Assembly: GCF_900231165.1 (NCBI RefSeq)
Contig: NZ_LT960614.1
Span: 4,403,501-4,467,500, forward strand
From: Hartmannibacter diazotrophicus
Lineage (GTDB): Bacteria > Pseudomonadota > Alphaproteobacteria > Rhizobiales > Pleomorphomonadaceae
DNA: 64,000 nt
Reading direction: 5' to 3'
Shown here: positions 30,164 through 38,800 of the stretch, one piece after another
How the letters are laid out: each line of letters begins with the position of its first letter
How positions within the stretch are numbered: position 1 is the stretch's first letter
Notes under the pieces: generated by a model
Told to the model about the DNA's origin: nothing
Database searches by the model: none
The model's input: only the letters and a program-made list of their open reading frames with translations
Translations under genes and position numbers: made by a program

Positions 30164-31822
30164 TCAACCTCCAAACCAGCTCGCAATCAAATCGATGATG
30201 TGCAGCACTTTGGGATTGGAGAAATGAACAGCTGCAAAGGCTTTCAGTTCGGCAGCGTAAATTGCAATAAAGCGTCCGAGAGCGAGAACAATCGGACTTC
30301 TCGCAATCCACTTGCCCGCTTCCTGTCCAGCGGCGTCTCTTGCCTTGGCTGCAAATTTGCCAGACTGATCGAATCCAAAATGCCAGACTGTATTGATGCC
30401 AGCTGCTAACAAATTTCCGAAGGTTCGGAGTCCCTGTTCGGCACCCAACCGGCCATTGAGATTGTCGCCGCCCTCTTTCAGGGCTTCAATTGCATCGCCG
30501 ACTTCCAAAGCAGCATCCTCGCTGACAATCTCACGATCCTTGATTTCGTCCGCGACGGCATCCAGAAGCGGTTTGACAACCTCTTTCGCCGTCTCCACCT
30601 CCTGAGGACCGGGCCGGCGCGCATCAAGCTCACGCAATTTCGTATCGGAAGAGGCGAGCGGGTTGTAGGTGTCGAGAATATCGCGGAGATATTCCGCCGT
30701 CCCGGGCTCCAGCTTGTCGGGATGCGGCTCGTCGCTCGCCTTGACTGCCTCGTGGGCAGCGTGGCGTCGACGCAATGTGTTCATCCGTGACCACATGCGC
30801 GTCGGATTGGCGGCGGAGAAATCCTCGGGCATCACGGCCAGTGCCTTGGCGACCGGATCGTTCAGTGACCCGAGCACATTCCTCCCCAAAGCGACCGCAT
30901 CATGCATCTTGTCGCGAAGTTCATCGTAGAGATCGCGCTGCGCCGGCCCATCTGTCAGGCCCGATCCGGGCCGCATGGGCGCAAGATCGATCGGCCTGTC
31001 GGGAGTTTCGGTGAAAATCGGTGCCAGAGGGTCTTGAGCGGGACCATCGATTTCCTTAGGCATATACTGTTCGATCAGTTCCCTGATGCGCGCATTTACG
31101 ACTTTAGGGCCTTGGGGCCACAACTCATCCTCAATAAGCGATCTTTTGATCTCAAGTTGTTCGATGGATGGTCTGCCGAAAAGTCGATCTTCGTACCACT
31201 CTGTCCAAACTTCCCAGCCTTGATGAAGCGAAAGCAGATCTGCTTTTATATTCCGCCAAGTTCGAAAAAATTTGTCGTTTGTGACGTCACCCCACAGTGG
31301 CACACTCGCTAAGATTTCTGGGCTTGCTCCCTCTTCAATCGACCGACGGTCGCTTTGCAGCGCAGAGAAGTAAATTCCCGCAGTTCGAGCGCCGACTACA
31401 CTCGCCGCCAATCCCCCATTTGCAACAGCGGCGGAAGAATTCGAAAATAGTAAACTTACGGCCTCGGGCGGCCAGACGATTGGAGCCTCCATAGCAGTGT
31501 AAGCGGCAGCCGAAACAGCGAGTTCCGCGTGCTCATACGTTACCATGTTAATGGCCGCACCATGGGCCGCACGACTAAGCATATTCGAATAAGCCGGATA
31601 CCTTGCTGCAGCCCATGCCGAAGCCACGGCGCGACAAGCTTGGAATATTACATAGGCTGACAAATCATTGATCGTTCTCATCCGATGTGTCAGCGAGACA
31701 AACGGGAAAACCCTCAGCGCCGCCCGTGCCGCAATCGCGACCGAGACCTCTCGCGGCTGCTTTCCGAGCCACACTTCCAATTCATCGCGATCGAATTCAG
31801 GCTCGTCCGCCCGGTCCACCAT
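30164..31822 (-). CDS. Large protein of unknown function
   Basis: A 552-residue protein I do not recognise. The start at 31822 is preferred (GGAG about eight bases upstream); the longer frame to 31963 would read through the palindromic repeat, giving the repeat-derived peptide MGPRLRGDDD. Visible parts: an N-terminal region with DRDELEVWLGKQPREVSVAIAARAALR (here split: DRDELEVWLGKQP, then REVSVAIAARAALRV), reminiscent of other rhizobial hypothetical proteins; an Ala-rich helical stretch with two weakly hydrophobic pieces at about residues 85-150; a charged middle; and a C-terminal hydrophobic helix region (IVLALGRFIAIYAAELKAFA). Base composition is lower in GC than the neighbours, and repeats lie on both sides. 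This suggests a horizontally gained accessory gene. Confidence 0.7.
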   Translation of the reverse strand: MVDRADEPEFDRDELEVWLGKQPREVSVAIAARAALRVFPFVSLTHRMRTINDLSAYVIFQACRAVASAWAAARYPAYSNMLSRAAHGAAINMVTYEHAELAVSAAAYTAMEAPIVWPPEAVSLLFSNSSAAVANGGLAASVVGARTAGIYFSALQSDRRSIEEGASPEILASVPLWGDVTNDKFFRTWRNIKADLLSLHQGWEVWTEWYEDRLFGRPSIEQLEIKRSLIEDELWPQGPKVVNARIRELIEQYMPKEIDGPAQDPLAPIFTETPDRPIDLAPMRPGSGLTDGPAQRDLYDELRDKMHDAVALGRNVLGSLNDPVAKALAVMPEDFSAANPTRMWSRMNTLRRRHAAHEAVKASDEPHPDKLEPGTAEYLRDILDTYNPLASSDTKLRELDARRPGPQEVETAKEVVKPLLDAVADEIKDREIVSEDAALEVGDAIEALKEGGDNLNGRLGAEQGLRTFGNLLAAGINTVWHFGFDQSGKFAAKARDAAGQEAGKWIARSPIVLALGRFIAIYAAELKAFAAVHFSNPKVLHIIDLIASWFGG

Positions 31823-32351
31823 CCGCCCCGCTCCATCTTCCCGAGGCCAGAGTGCGATGGCGCACTCGTTGCCGCAAGCTCTGGATGTGTTGCGGACCGC
31901 AGAGCGCAAGGTTCCACATCCCCCTACCCCTCCATCGTCATCCCCGCGCAAGCGGGGACCCAATCATGGATCGGCAGAGAATGGCGCTCCGGGCCAAGGC
32001 AGGACGTTGCCCCTCCCCGCGACAGCCATGTCTCGCAAAGGCCAATGAGTCCCCGCTTTCGCGGGGATGACGACGGAGGGGGGATCGGATGGGAGCCCGG
32101 CCGAAAGCAACGCGCCCCAGCTCTCACATCGCATTCGCCCCCTGCCTTCTCACTTCACTTATCTCATTGACCGCAAACGACCGCCCCCGGGCTCCCACCG
32201 TCATCCGAACGTCATTCACCACATAAAAGTCAGACAAAAATCACAAAAGACCACAAAAACCCTCGTGACAAACGGTTCGGACAGGCGTAGAAGCACGCGC
32301 CATCGGTCATGCATTTCAAGACCGGTGCTTTAGGTATTTTGATCGGAATTC
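31823..32351. other. Intergenic region with repeat element and AT-rich promoter stretch
   Basis: A 529-base region. It contains the repeat element at 31932-32076 and an AT-richer stretch at about 32140-32345 that leads into the small membrane protein gene. No gene is seen. Confidence 0.5.
31932..32076. repeat. Palindrome-bounded repeat element, copy 2
   Basis: Same arrangement as 29492-29635: arms at 31932-31962 and 32046-32076, nearly perfect inverted copies, around an 83-base core. The cores share an opening (ATCATGGA-x-CGGCAGAGAA) and a closing CCAATG, so the whole unit, not only the arms, is repeated. It lies in the promoter region of the 552-residue unknown protein. Confidence 0.85.
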
Positions 32352-32840
32352 ATGATGAGAAACTCTATCGGTAATCTGTATTTCAAGACCGCCATCGTTC
32401 TTTTGCTGACCGGCATGGCCGCCGGCATCGCGATGGCAGCAAGCGGCAACCATTCGATTTATTCGGCGCACGCGCACCTGAACCTTCTCGGCTTCGTGGT
32501 GACGTCGATCTATGGCGGCTATTTCACGATGTTCCCGGCGAAGGCGGCCGGGCCGCTGCCGAAGGCCGTGCTCGGCCTGCACGCGGCGGGCACGGTGGCG
32601 ATGTTCCCCTCGCTCAGCCTCGTGCTTCTCGGTCACGAGGCGATGGAACCGGTCGTGGCGGTGGCCTCGATCATCGTCTTCCTCGGCGCCGTGACCTTCG
32701 CGGTGGCGGTGTTCCGGGAGCCGAAGGGCTCGGAGGGCATCAACGAGCGCTCGAAGCAGGCCAAGCCGGAGACGAGCTGGTGGCCGGACAAGAGCCACGA
32801 GGCCGCGATGATCTTCGGCTTCGCGCATTATCAGAACTGA
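32352..32840 (+). CDS. Small membrane protein with HAHLNLLGF motif (heme-copper oxidase subunit I-like)
   Basis: A 162-residue protein with four predicted helices. YSAHAHLNLLGFVVTSIYGG resembles the His-containing helices of cytochrome cbb3/NorB-type subunit I, and a further His is in LLGHEAMEP. Full oxidase subunits have 12 or more helices, so this is either a stand-alone family of four-helix relatives or a heme-binding membrane protein. The C-terminus is soluble (SWWPDKSHEAAMIFGFAHY). No cofactor-assembly genes are near. It faces the KamA-type gene tail to tail with a shared terminator. Confidence 0.7.
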   Translation: MMRNSIGNLYFKTAIVLLLTGMAAGIAMAASGNHSIYSAHAHLNLLGFVVTSIYGGYFTMFPAKAAGPLPKAVLGLHAAGTVAMFPSLSLVLLGHEAMEPVVAVASIIVFLGAVTFAVAVFREPKGSEGINERSKQAKPETSWWPDKSHEAAMIFGFAHYQN

Positions 32841-32842
32841 CG

Positions 32843-32882
32843 AAAAGGCCGGCCGCGGGGGTTACTCCGCGGCCGGTTCTTT
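32843..32882. terminator. Bidirectional terminator
   Basis: Stem CCGGCCGCGG (32849-32858) with CCGCGGCCGG (32867-32876), eight-base loop, flanked by AAAA on the left and TTCTTT on the right. It can end the plus-strand membrane-protein gene and, read the other way, the minus-strand KamA-type gene, whose stop codon lies inside the loop. Confidence 0.75.
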
Positions 32883-33986
32883 CCAGAGCATCACCCGGCG
32901 CTCGCCCGGACTGTCGAGGGCGGCCGGAAAATCCGGATAGACGAAGTTGGCGCCCCCGCGCCGGAAGGTGACGAGGCCATTCGCCTCATCCCAGCTTGCT
33001 ATCTGCTCGCGGCGCACCTTGCCGATCGGGCTGTCCAGCGTGAAGCGCACCGCGTTGATCCAACTCGGGGCGGTCTCGGTCAGCTGATCCTGCAGGGCGA
33101 AGAAGCGCTGCAGCGTCAGCCGGAAGGGCGCGGAATAGCGGATCGGCTCGGGCACATAGACCGACAACGTCCGCACCCGGCAATCGTCAAGCCGCGTAAT
33201 CAGGCTTTTGAGCACATCCACATGGTCGTTGACGCCGCGCAGCAGCGGAAAATGGTTGTAGAGGCGAAGGCCGCGCCGGCTGAGACGCCGCAGCACCTCT
33301 TCCACATCGCCGCAAACCTCATAGGGGTGGACAAAGTGGAAGACGAGCCGCACGTCGGCCGCCTCCAGCAGCGCCATCCGCGTTTCGTCGAAAAGCTTCG
33401 GGGCAAAGGCGAGCGCGCGGGTGTGCATGCGGATCGAGCGGATCTGCGGCAGGGCCCGAAGGGTCTCAAGCACCAGTTCCAGATCCCGCACGGGCAGCAT
33501 CATCGGATCGCCGCCCGAAAGGATCACTTCCGAGACATCCGGCTTCGTCTCAAGATAGGCGACGAGCCGCTCCAACTCGCCGGAAACATCGCTGCGTCCC
33601 GCCCCATGGGCATCGGAAAGCACGTCCTGCCGGAAGCAATACTGGCAGTGCCCGGCGCAGACCGACGTCGGCATGAAGAGAACGCGGTCGGCGTATTTGT
33701 GGATGATGGCCGACGAGCCCGGCGCGCCCATGTTGGAACGGTCGCCGACCCAGTCGGCGACCTCGTGGCCGGCATGGAGATCGAGCCGTTCCTGGCTCGG
33801 ATAGGCGGTCCGGTGCAGCGGCCCCTCGCGGTGGCCGAGCGCTGCAACCTCCTCGTCGATCTTCCGCTGGTAGAATTTCGTCACCTTGACGGGCAGGAGA
33901 TTTTCCGCCCGCGCGATCGCCGCAAAGCGCGCGTTGAGCGCGTCCTGAGCCACGCCCTCGTCAAGCCGGGCGGCAACCGCGCTCAT
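32862..33986 (-). CDS. KamA-type radical SAM protein (lysine 2,3-aminomutase-like)
   Basis: A 374-residue radical SAM enzyme. The 4Fe-4S cysteines are Cys110, Cys114 and Cys117 in SVCAGHCQYCFRQ. SEVILSGGDPMM and RSIRMHTRALAF are the SAM- and substrate-side motifs of the lysine aminomutase group. The C-terminus lacks the extended domain of clostridial KamA. Relatives include EpmB, which beta-lysylates elongation factor P; no epmA or efp is adjacent, so the substrate is open. The gene overlaps the upstream WD40 gene by four bases (ATGA), so it is translated from that transcript. Confidence 0.88.
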   Translation of the reverse strand: MSAVAARLDEGVAQDALNARFAAIARAENLLPVKVTKFYQRKIDEEVAALGHREGPLHRTAYPSQERLDLHAGHEVADWVGDRSNMGAPGSSAIIHKYADRVLFMPTSVCAGHCQYCFRQDVLSDAHGAGRSDVSGELERLVAYLETKPDVSEVILSGGDPMMLPVRDLELVLETLRALPQIRSIRMHTRALAFAPKLFDETRMALLEAADVRLVFHFVHPYEVCGDVEEVLRRLSRRGLRLYNHFPLLRGVNDHVDVLKSLITRLDDCRVRTLSVYVPEPIRYSAPFRLTLQRFFALQDQLTETAPSWINAVRFTLDSPIGKVRREQIASWDEANGLVTFRRGGANFVYPDFPAALDSPGERRVMLWKEPAAE

Positions 33987-34954
33987 GCCGAAAGGTCCAC
34001 GATCCCCGCTGTGCCAGCCTCTGTGCCGAAGGCCAGCTCCAGCCCGGTCGGCGACCAGCCAAGCGCCGAGATCGGCCCGTCTTCGGGCCGGCGCAGCAGC
34101 ACCTCCTCGCCATCGGAAAAGCGCACGAGCAGGATCATGCCGTCGGAATAGCCGATGGCGACGATCTCCTCCAGCGGATGGCAGGCAACCCGCGTCACCA
34201 TCTCCTGCCGTGCGCCGAGTTCCAGCGGCCGCTTACCCATCGGGCCGTCCTTGAAATGGAAGGGCCAGCCGATGCTGGCCGGCGCGCCGGAGGTGAGCAG
34301 GAAGCGCCCCTTGGTCGACCAGGAGAGGCAGCGCACCTTGGTCGGATAGCCGGACATGCGCATGTCCTGGCTGTCCGCGATGCGCCAGCCGTGCAGCGCC
34401 GGTTCCTGCATGGCGGTCACCACATTCTTGCCGTCCGGCGAGACGGTGACGTGCAGATGCGCGCCCTTCCAGAAAAGCTCCTGCACGGCGCCCGACGTGC
34501 CGGGAAACCAGAGGCCGACGCCGTTGTAGCCGGCGACCGCGAGGCGGTAGCCCTTGGGAAAGAAGGCGACCCCGCCGATGGATCGCTCGCGCGTCAGTTC
34601 CTCGACCTTGCCCTTGCCGTCGATCGCCCAGACCGTCCGGCCGGAGGCGCAGGCGACCGCCCCGTTTGGCCCAGCTGCTACGACGTCCAGCCACTTGCGC
34701 GGGCGCTCGAAGGCAAGCTCCGGTGCATCGGTGGCCCTGACGCGCATCAGCTTGCCATCGTCGCCGCCGGTCACCAGCGTCTTGCCGTCGGGACTGACCG
34801 AGGCCGCAAGCACCGCCCCGGCGTGAAGCGCGATGGCCTCGCCATTGGTGCCGCGTGTCAGCTTGCCGGCGCCGTCCGCGAAAACCGGCGTTTCACCGAG
34901 AAAGCCGGCGTGAACCACATAGCCGAAAACGGAGACAGGCGTGATGGCGACCAA
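33983..34954 (-). CDS. WD40 repeat protein
   Basis: A 323-residue beta-propeller protein without signal peptide. Repeats of about 40 residues are seen, e.g. AVLAASVSPDGKTLVTGGDDGKLMRV, ALGWSPTGLELAFGTEAG and LHVTVSPDGKNVVTA (each quoted in part). The only start is a TTG at 34954, with GAGG 11 bases upstream. WD40 proteins of this type recur next to COG0523 GTPases in Alphaproteobacteria, as here, which hints at a role in metal homeostasis or protein assembly. It overlaps the radical SAM gene downstream. Confidence 0.88.
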   Translation of the reverse strand: MVAITPVSVFGYVVHAGFLGETPVFADGAGKLTRGTNGEAIALHAGAVLAASVSPDGKTLVTGGDDGKLMRVRATDAPELAFERPRKWLDVVAAGPNGAVACASGRTVWAIDGKGKVEELTRERSIGGVAFFPKGYRLAVAGYNGVGLWFPGTSGAVQELFWKGAHLHVTVSPDGKNVVTAMQEPALHGWRIADSQDMRMSGYPTKVRCLSWSTKGRFLLTSGAPASIGWPFHFKDGPMGKRPLELGARQEMVTRVACHPLEEIVAIGYSDGMILLVRFSDGEEVLLRRPEDGPISALGWSPTGLELAFGTEAGTAGIVDLSA

Positions 34955-35061
34955 GGCGGCGGATCCTCAATTGGAAAGGCGGGACTGACAGGCCCCATAA
35001 ACGATTTTGCCGCCGGGATCATCCCCGGCGGCGGAAAATTCGGCTCTTCATTTGCCGCGGT

Positions 35062-35190
35062 GTCATTCCCGGCCGACGGTCCGCAAGGACCGAGGGGAAG
35101 GGAATCCAGAAGCAAAACGAGACCCTCGTGACCAACGTCTGGATCCCCTTCCCTCGCCGAGCACGCTCGGCTCGCCGGGGATGACATCAG
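35062..35190. repeat. Imperfect palindromic repeat element of a second type
   Basis: The segment starts GTCATTCCCGGCCGACGG and ends CTCGCCGGGGATGACATC, with inner arms GGGGAAGGGAATCCAGA and TCTGGATCCCCTTCCCTC around AGCAAAACGAGACCCTCGTGA. It is an extragenic palindrome in the 255-base gap between the COG0523 and WD40 genes. It shares the GGGGATGAC edge with the other elements but has a different core. Confidence 0.65.
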
Positions 35191-35209
35191 AAGCGCGCGG
35201 CAAGGTCCC

Positions 35210-36295
35210 TCACACCAGGCATTCGTTGAAGCTCCGCTCCAGCGCCTCGCGGTTGAGGTGCCGGCCGATGAAGACGAGACGGCTCTCGCGCGGCTCGTCC
35301 TTGCGCCAGGCACGCTGGAGATCGCCCTCGACGATCATGTGAACGCCCTGCAGCACATAACGCATCGGCTCGTCTGCGAAGGCCATGATGCCCTTGAGGC
35401 GCAGGATGTTGGGGCCTTCGACCTGCGTCACCTCGTTGATCCAGCGCAGGAACCGCTCAGGAGAGACGTCCCCGCCCTTCAGCGAGATGCTGGTCACGTC
35501 CGTGTCGTGATGGTGGTGATGCCCGTGATCGTGGTCATGGTCATGATGGTGATCATGATCGTGCCCGTGATCGTGGTGATGATGGTCGTGGTCGCAGTCC
35601 GGACCGCAGACGTGGTCATGCTCGGCGTTCGCTTCGAGGAACTGCGGGTCGAGCTCGATCATGCGGTCAAGGTCGAAGGCGCCGCGGTCGAGCACGTCGG
35701 CGATCGGCACGGCGCAGCGGCTGGAGCGGATGATCTTCGCATACGGGTTGAGCTGGTGGATCGTCTCCTCGACGACCTTCAACTCTTCCGCGTTCACCAG
35801 ATCAACCTTGTTGAGGAGGATGAGATCCGCGAAGGCCACCTGGTCTTCCGCCTCGGGGCTGTCGGCGAGCCGGGCCATGAAGTGCTTGGCGTCGACGACG
35901 GTCACGATCGCGTCGAGCTTGGCGCTCGCCCGCACGTCCTCGTCCATGAAGAAGGTCTGCGCCACCGGCACCGGGTCGGCAAGACCCGTGGTCTCGACGA
36001 TGATCGCGTCGAAGCTGCCCTTGCGCTTGGCAAGCCCCTCGACGATGCGGATGAGATCGCCGCGCACGGTGCAGCAGATGCAGCCGTTGTTCATCTCGAA
36101 GACTTCCTCGTCGGTGTCGACGATGAGGTCGTTGTCGATGCCGATCTCGCCGAACTCGTTGACGATGACGGCGTAGCGCTTGCCGTGGTCCTCGGTGAGG
36201 ATCCGGTTGAGCAGCGTCGTTTTGCCGGCTCCCAGATAGCCGGTAAGAACGGTGACGGGCACAGGCCCGACGGCGGCTGGCTGCGGCTCGGCCAT
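35210..36295 (-). CDS. COG0523 (CobW/ZigA-type) GTPase with histidine-rich loop
   Basis: A 361-residue metallochaperone GTPase. Walker A is [12 protein letters not shown] (residues 18-29), the metal site CxCC is GCICC with Cys72, Cys74 and Cys75, and NKVD is the guanine-specificity motif. A histidine/aspartate-rich metal-buffer loop lies at about residues 230-275 ([15 protein letters not shown] and onward), before the C-terminal CobW domain. Such proteins deliver Zn, Co or related metals, and this one most resembles zinc-type members. No Zur box was recognised. A short inverted repeat GTTAG-CTCT-CTAAC lies 37 bases upstream of the start. Confidence 0.94.
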   Translation of the reverse strand: MAEPQPAAVGPVPVTVLTGYLGAGKTTLLNRILTEDHGKRYAVIVNEFGEIGIDNDLIVDTDEEVFEMNNGCICCTVRGDLIRIVEGLAKRKGSFDAIIVETTGLADPVPVAQTFFMDEDVRASAKLDAIVTVVDAKHFMARLADSPEAEDQVAFADLILLNKVDLVNAEELKVVEETIHQLNPYAKIIRSSRCAVPIADVLDRGAFDLDRMIELDPQFLEANAEHDHVCGPDCDHDHHHHDHGHDHDHHHDHDHDHGHHHHHDTDVTSISLKGGDVSPERFLRWINEVTQVEGPNILRLKGIMAFADEPMRYVLQGVHMIVEGDLQRAWRKDEPRESRLVFIGRHLNREALERSFNECLV

Positions 36296-36589
36296 AAGGA
36301 AGTCTCCCGGGATTCGACCTGACGAGGAATGGTTAGCTCTCTAACTCGAACTTCATCCAACTGTCACGCGGCTTGGCTATGGGTTGGCGGCGCAGTGCAT
36401 GACCATTGTCTGGAAGGCCGGACGTTAGCTGGCTCCGGACCGAAGTGGATGTCGAGGCGGCATGGCCATGGCACCCGTTTTCGATCCGGTATGATATGCC
36501 CTAGATAAGCAAGCGAGCGAAAGACGCAACAGTGGATATGTGGCGCAGGGCCGATTGATGGCTTGCTGAGCTGAGGGAAGGATCGACGG

Positions 36590-37114
36590 ATGAGCTTCAA
36601 TCATCGCAAGACGGTGACCTATCGACTGACGCAGGCAGCCCGCGCCCACCGTACACGCGCCGCAATGCATCTGGCCCGCATCGGACTGCATCCGGGGCAG
36701 GAAGCGGTCCTCAAGGCCCTGGCCGACGGGGACGGCCAGAGCATGAGCGAGCTCGCCACCGAACTCGGCGTCCAGCCACCCACGGTCACCAAGATGATTG
36801 CCCGGCTCGGCGTGCAGGGGCTTGTCCTCAGGCAGGTCTCCGACCTCGACGGGCGCCTTGCCCGGGTCTACCTCACCGACAAGGGCCGCGAGAAGATCGA
36901 CCTCGTCAACACAGCCTGGAAGCGGATCGAGCGCGAGGCTCTCGCCGGCCTTGAGGACAAGGACCGCAAGCGCCTGCGCAAGCTGCTGCGCGCCATCGAG
37001 AAGAACCTTGCTCCCGGCACCGATGACCTTGAGGACGCCGACGAGATCGAGGCCGAGACGACCACGCCCGGAACCGAGCCCGAAGCGGAAGGCGAGACCG
37101 TCGAGGCGGTCTGA
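36590..37114 (+). CDS. MarR family transcriptional regulator
   Basis: A 174-residue regulator with a winged helix-turn-helix at about residues 32-100: MSELATELGVQPPTVTKMIARL is quoted in part as LGVQPPTVTKMIARLG, and the wing is DLDGRLARVYLTDKG. The C-terminus has an unusual acidic tail of about 30 residues (EDADEIEAETT ... EPEAEGETVEA). GGAAGG precedes ATG 36590. It may control the DMT exporter gene that follows 103 bases later or the divergent COG0523 gene; the ligand is not predictable. Confidence 0.9.
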   Translation: MSFNHRKTVTYRLTQAARAHRTRAAMHLARIGLHPGQEAVLKALADGDGQSMSELATELGVQPPTVTKMIARLGVQGLVLRQVSDLDGRLARVYLTDKGREKIDLVNTAWKRIEREALAGLEDKDRKRLRKLLRAIEKNLAPGTDDLEDADEIEAETTTPGTEPEAEGETVEAV

Positions 37115-37217
37115 CCGGCTGCCGGTCGTCGAGATCGCGACAAGTCCGGGAGCCTCGGGCGGCGATTGCCTCAGCCATGAGGATGGCGCATCGGTGCCAT
37201 GACAAATTTCCGGTCGT

Positions 37218-38231
37218 ATGCAGACGTCACAAGGTCCATCTTGGTGCGACCTTGCTCCTGTCCGAAAGCTCTCCCTTGTGAAACCGCCCGCCGCCAAGGC
37301 TGTGCGCGAACCGGCCCTGCCCGGCGCGGTCGTCCCGTCTTCGTTGAACCTGCCCTCCCGTGATCGCCTGGTCGGTTTCGGGCTGATGCTGCTGGCCATG
37401 CTGTTCTTCGCCACGCTCGATACGACGGCGAAGCTGGTCACCCACGATGTGCCGACCCTGCAGGTCATCTGGCTGCGCTATGCCGTCCATACGGTGGTCA
37501 TGCTGGCGATCTTCAATCCGCTCCACCACCGGGAAGCCTTCGTCGTCCGTCGTCCCGGCATGCAGGTGATGCGGGCGCTGTTCCTGACGGCGAACACCAG
37601 CCTCAATTTCCTCGCCGTACAATACCTTCAGCTGACGCAGACGGTGACGATCACCTTCCTCGCGCCGCTGCTGATCGCCATGCTCTCGGCCTTCTTCCTG
37701 AAGGAATATGTCGGCCCGAGGCGCTGGGCGGCGATCGCCGTCGGCTTTTGCGGTGTCCTCGTGGTCACGCGGCCGGGTGCCGGCGAAATGAACTGGGCGA
37801 TCCTGCTGTCGCTCGGCTCGGTGCTCATGTACTCGGTCTATGTGCTGTTCACGCGTCATCTCGGCCAGTCGGAAACGGCAGGCAGCATGATCCTGATTTC
37901 GGCCGTGGTGCCGACCGTGCTGATGGCCCCGCTCGTGCCGTCGGTCTGGATCTGGCCGTCCGAGCCGCACGTGCTGATCCTGCTCTTCTGCCTCGGCCTG
38001 TTCGGCGGCTTCGGTCACTATCTGCTGATCGAAGCGCACCGGCGGGTGGCGGCCAATGAGCTAGCGCCGATGACCTACACCCAGATCACTTGGATGATCT
38101 TCTACGGCTATGCCGTCTTCGGCGACGTGCCGGATGGCTGGACCATCGCCGGCGCCGCGATCGTCATTCTGTCCGGCCTCTATCTCCTCTGGCGGGAAAA
38201 TATCCACCGGCGGCTGCAGCCGCGGACCTGA
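37218..38231 (+). CDS. EamA/DMT-family transporter
   Basis: A 337-residue membrane protein with ten predicted helices in two EamA repeats (first from LMLLAMLFFATLDTTAKL, second from WAILLSLGSVLMYSVYVLF). The N-terminal ~45 residues before the first helix are rich in Pro/Ala and may be partly untranslated: GTG 37278 is an alternative start to ATG 37218, and neither has a strong ribosome site. DMT transporters export amino acids, metabolites or drugs; the substrate is unknown. It follows a MarR gene in the same direction, suggesting regulated efflux. Confidence 0.88.
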   Translation: MQTSQGPSWCDLAPVRKLSLVKPPAAKAVREPALPGAVVPSSLNLPSRDRLVGFGLMLLAMLFFATLDTTAKLVTHDVPTLQVIWLRYAVHTVVMLAIFNPLHHREAFVVRRPGMQVMRALFLTANTSLNFLAVQYLQLTQTVTITFLAPLLIAMLSAFFLKEYVGPRRWAAIAVGFCGVLVVTRPGAGEMNWAILLSLGSVLMYSVYVLFTRHLGQSETAGSMILISAVVPTVLMAPLVPSVWIWPSEPHVLILLFCLGLFGGFGHYLLIEAHRRVAANELAPMTYTQITWMIFYGYAVFGDVPDGWTIAGAAIVILSGLYLLWRENIHRRLQPRT

Positions 38232-38800
38232 ACCGGTCGGCAGGACGAAATGCCGCACGAAAATGACGACACCTGAAAGTGGCAGCCAGAGCGATCGGCG
38301 ACTGTGGAATTTCTGGAAAGTGCCCTCGCCTGCGGCGGGCGAATACAGTCCGAATCGTCAGTCTTACTGACGAAACGTCTGCAAGAAGGACAAACCCGCG
38401 GTCTCTTTGCCCGCATTGGACCAAAGTCGCGCGGCATTATGAACAGAAGAGACAGGAAACGGCCTGCGCCGGATGATTTTTCCGTGGATCTTTTCGAAAA
38501 ATCTAGAGATCTCAATAGGAAAGCTATATGGTATGATGATTCAGCAAGAAAACGGGCAAGGTAAGCCCGATCATTTTGACCACATTTTTTTCATAGCCTG
38601 CCTTGAATATCGACGCGAGAAGACAACCTGAAATTGCCAGTGAGTGTTGCTAATTCGTACACGCTTTCTATTTATTTGATGATCAAATAAAAGAATTGGT
38701 CGCGGGTGATCATCTCGCGTCCAAATGAACGTGTCAGATGAAAACGTTCAGGCAAATGCTCTCGCCACGATGAGAATGCCTGCATGAGGAAGGTTCAACG
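38232..38800. other. AT-rich intergenic region before the LacI-type gene
   Basis: A 569-base region whose second half (38440-38760) is strikingly AT-rich for this chromosome. No credible coding frame is present. It contains the 21-base palindrome at 38671-38691 and an AACGTT-centred site (TGAAAACGTTCA) at 38739-38750, about 50 bases before the LacI-type start, which resembles LacI-family operators with a central CG. Confidence 0.5.
38671..38691. promoter_or_regulatory. 21-bp perfect palindrome upstream of the LacI-type gene
   Basis: TTTATTTGAT-G-ATCAAATAAA is a perfect inverted repeat about a central G, 110 bases before the LacI-type gene. It has the size of a dimer operator. LacI-family operators usually have a central CG and even symmetry, so another regulator could be the binder. 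Confidence 0.5.

Noticed and set aside
35510-35590. Apparent tandem repeat rich in GTGATGATC-type units
   Set aside because: It encodes the His/Asp-rich loop of the COG0523 GTPase, not an independent repeat.
35258-36322. Plus-strand frame of 354 codons opposite the COG0523 GTPase
   Set aside because: Antisense shadow with a Val/Met-rich product derived from the His/Asp repeat of the real gene.
36332-36345. GTTAG-CTCT-CTAAC inverted repeat upstream of the COG0523 gene as a Zur box
   Set aside because: Too short and unlike the known alphaproteobacterial Zur consensus; kept only as a remark.
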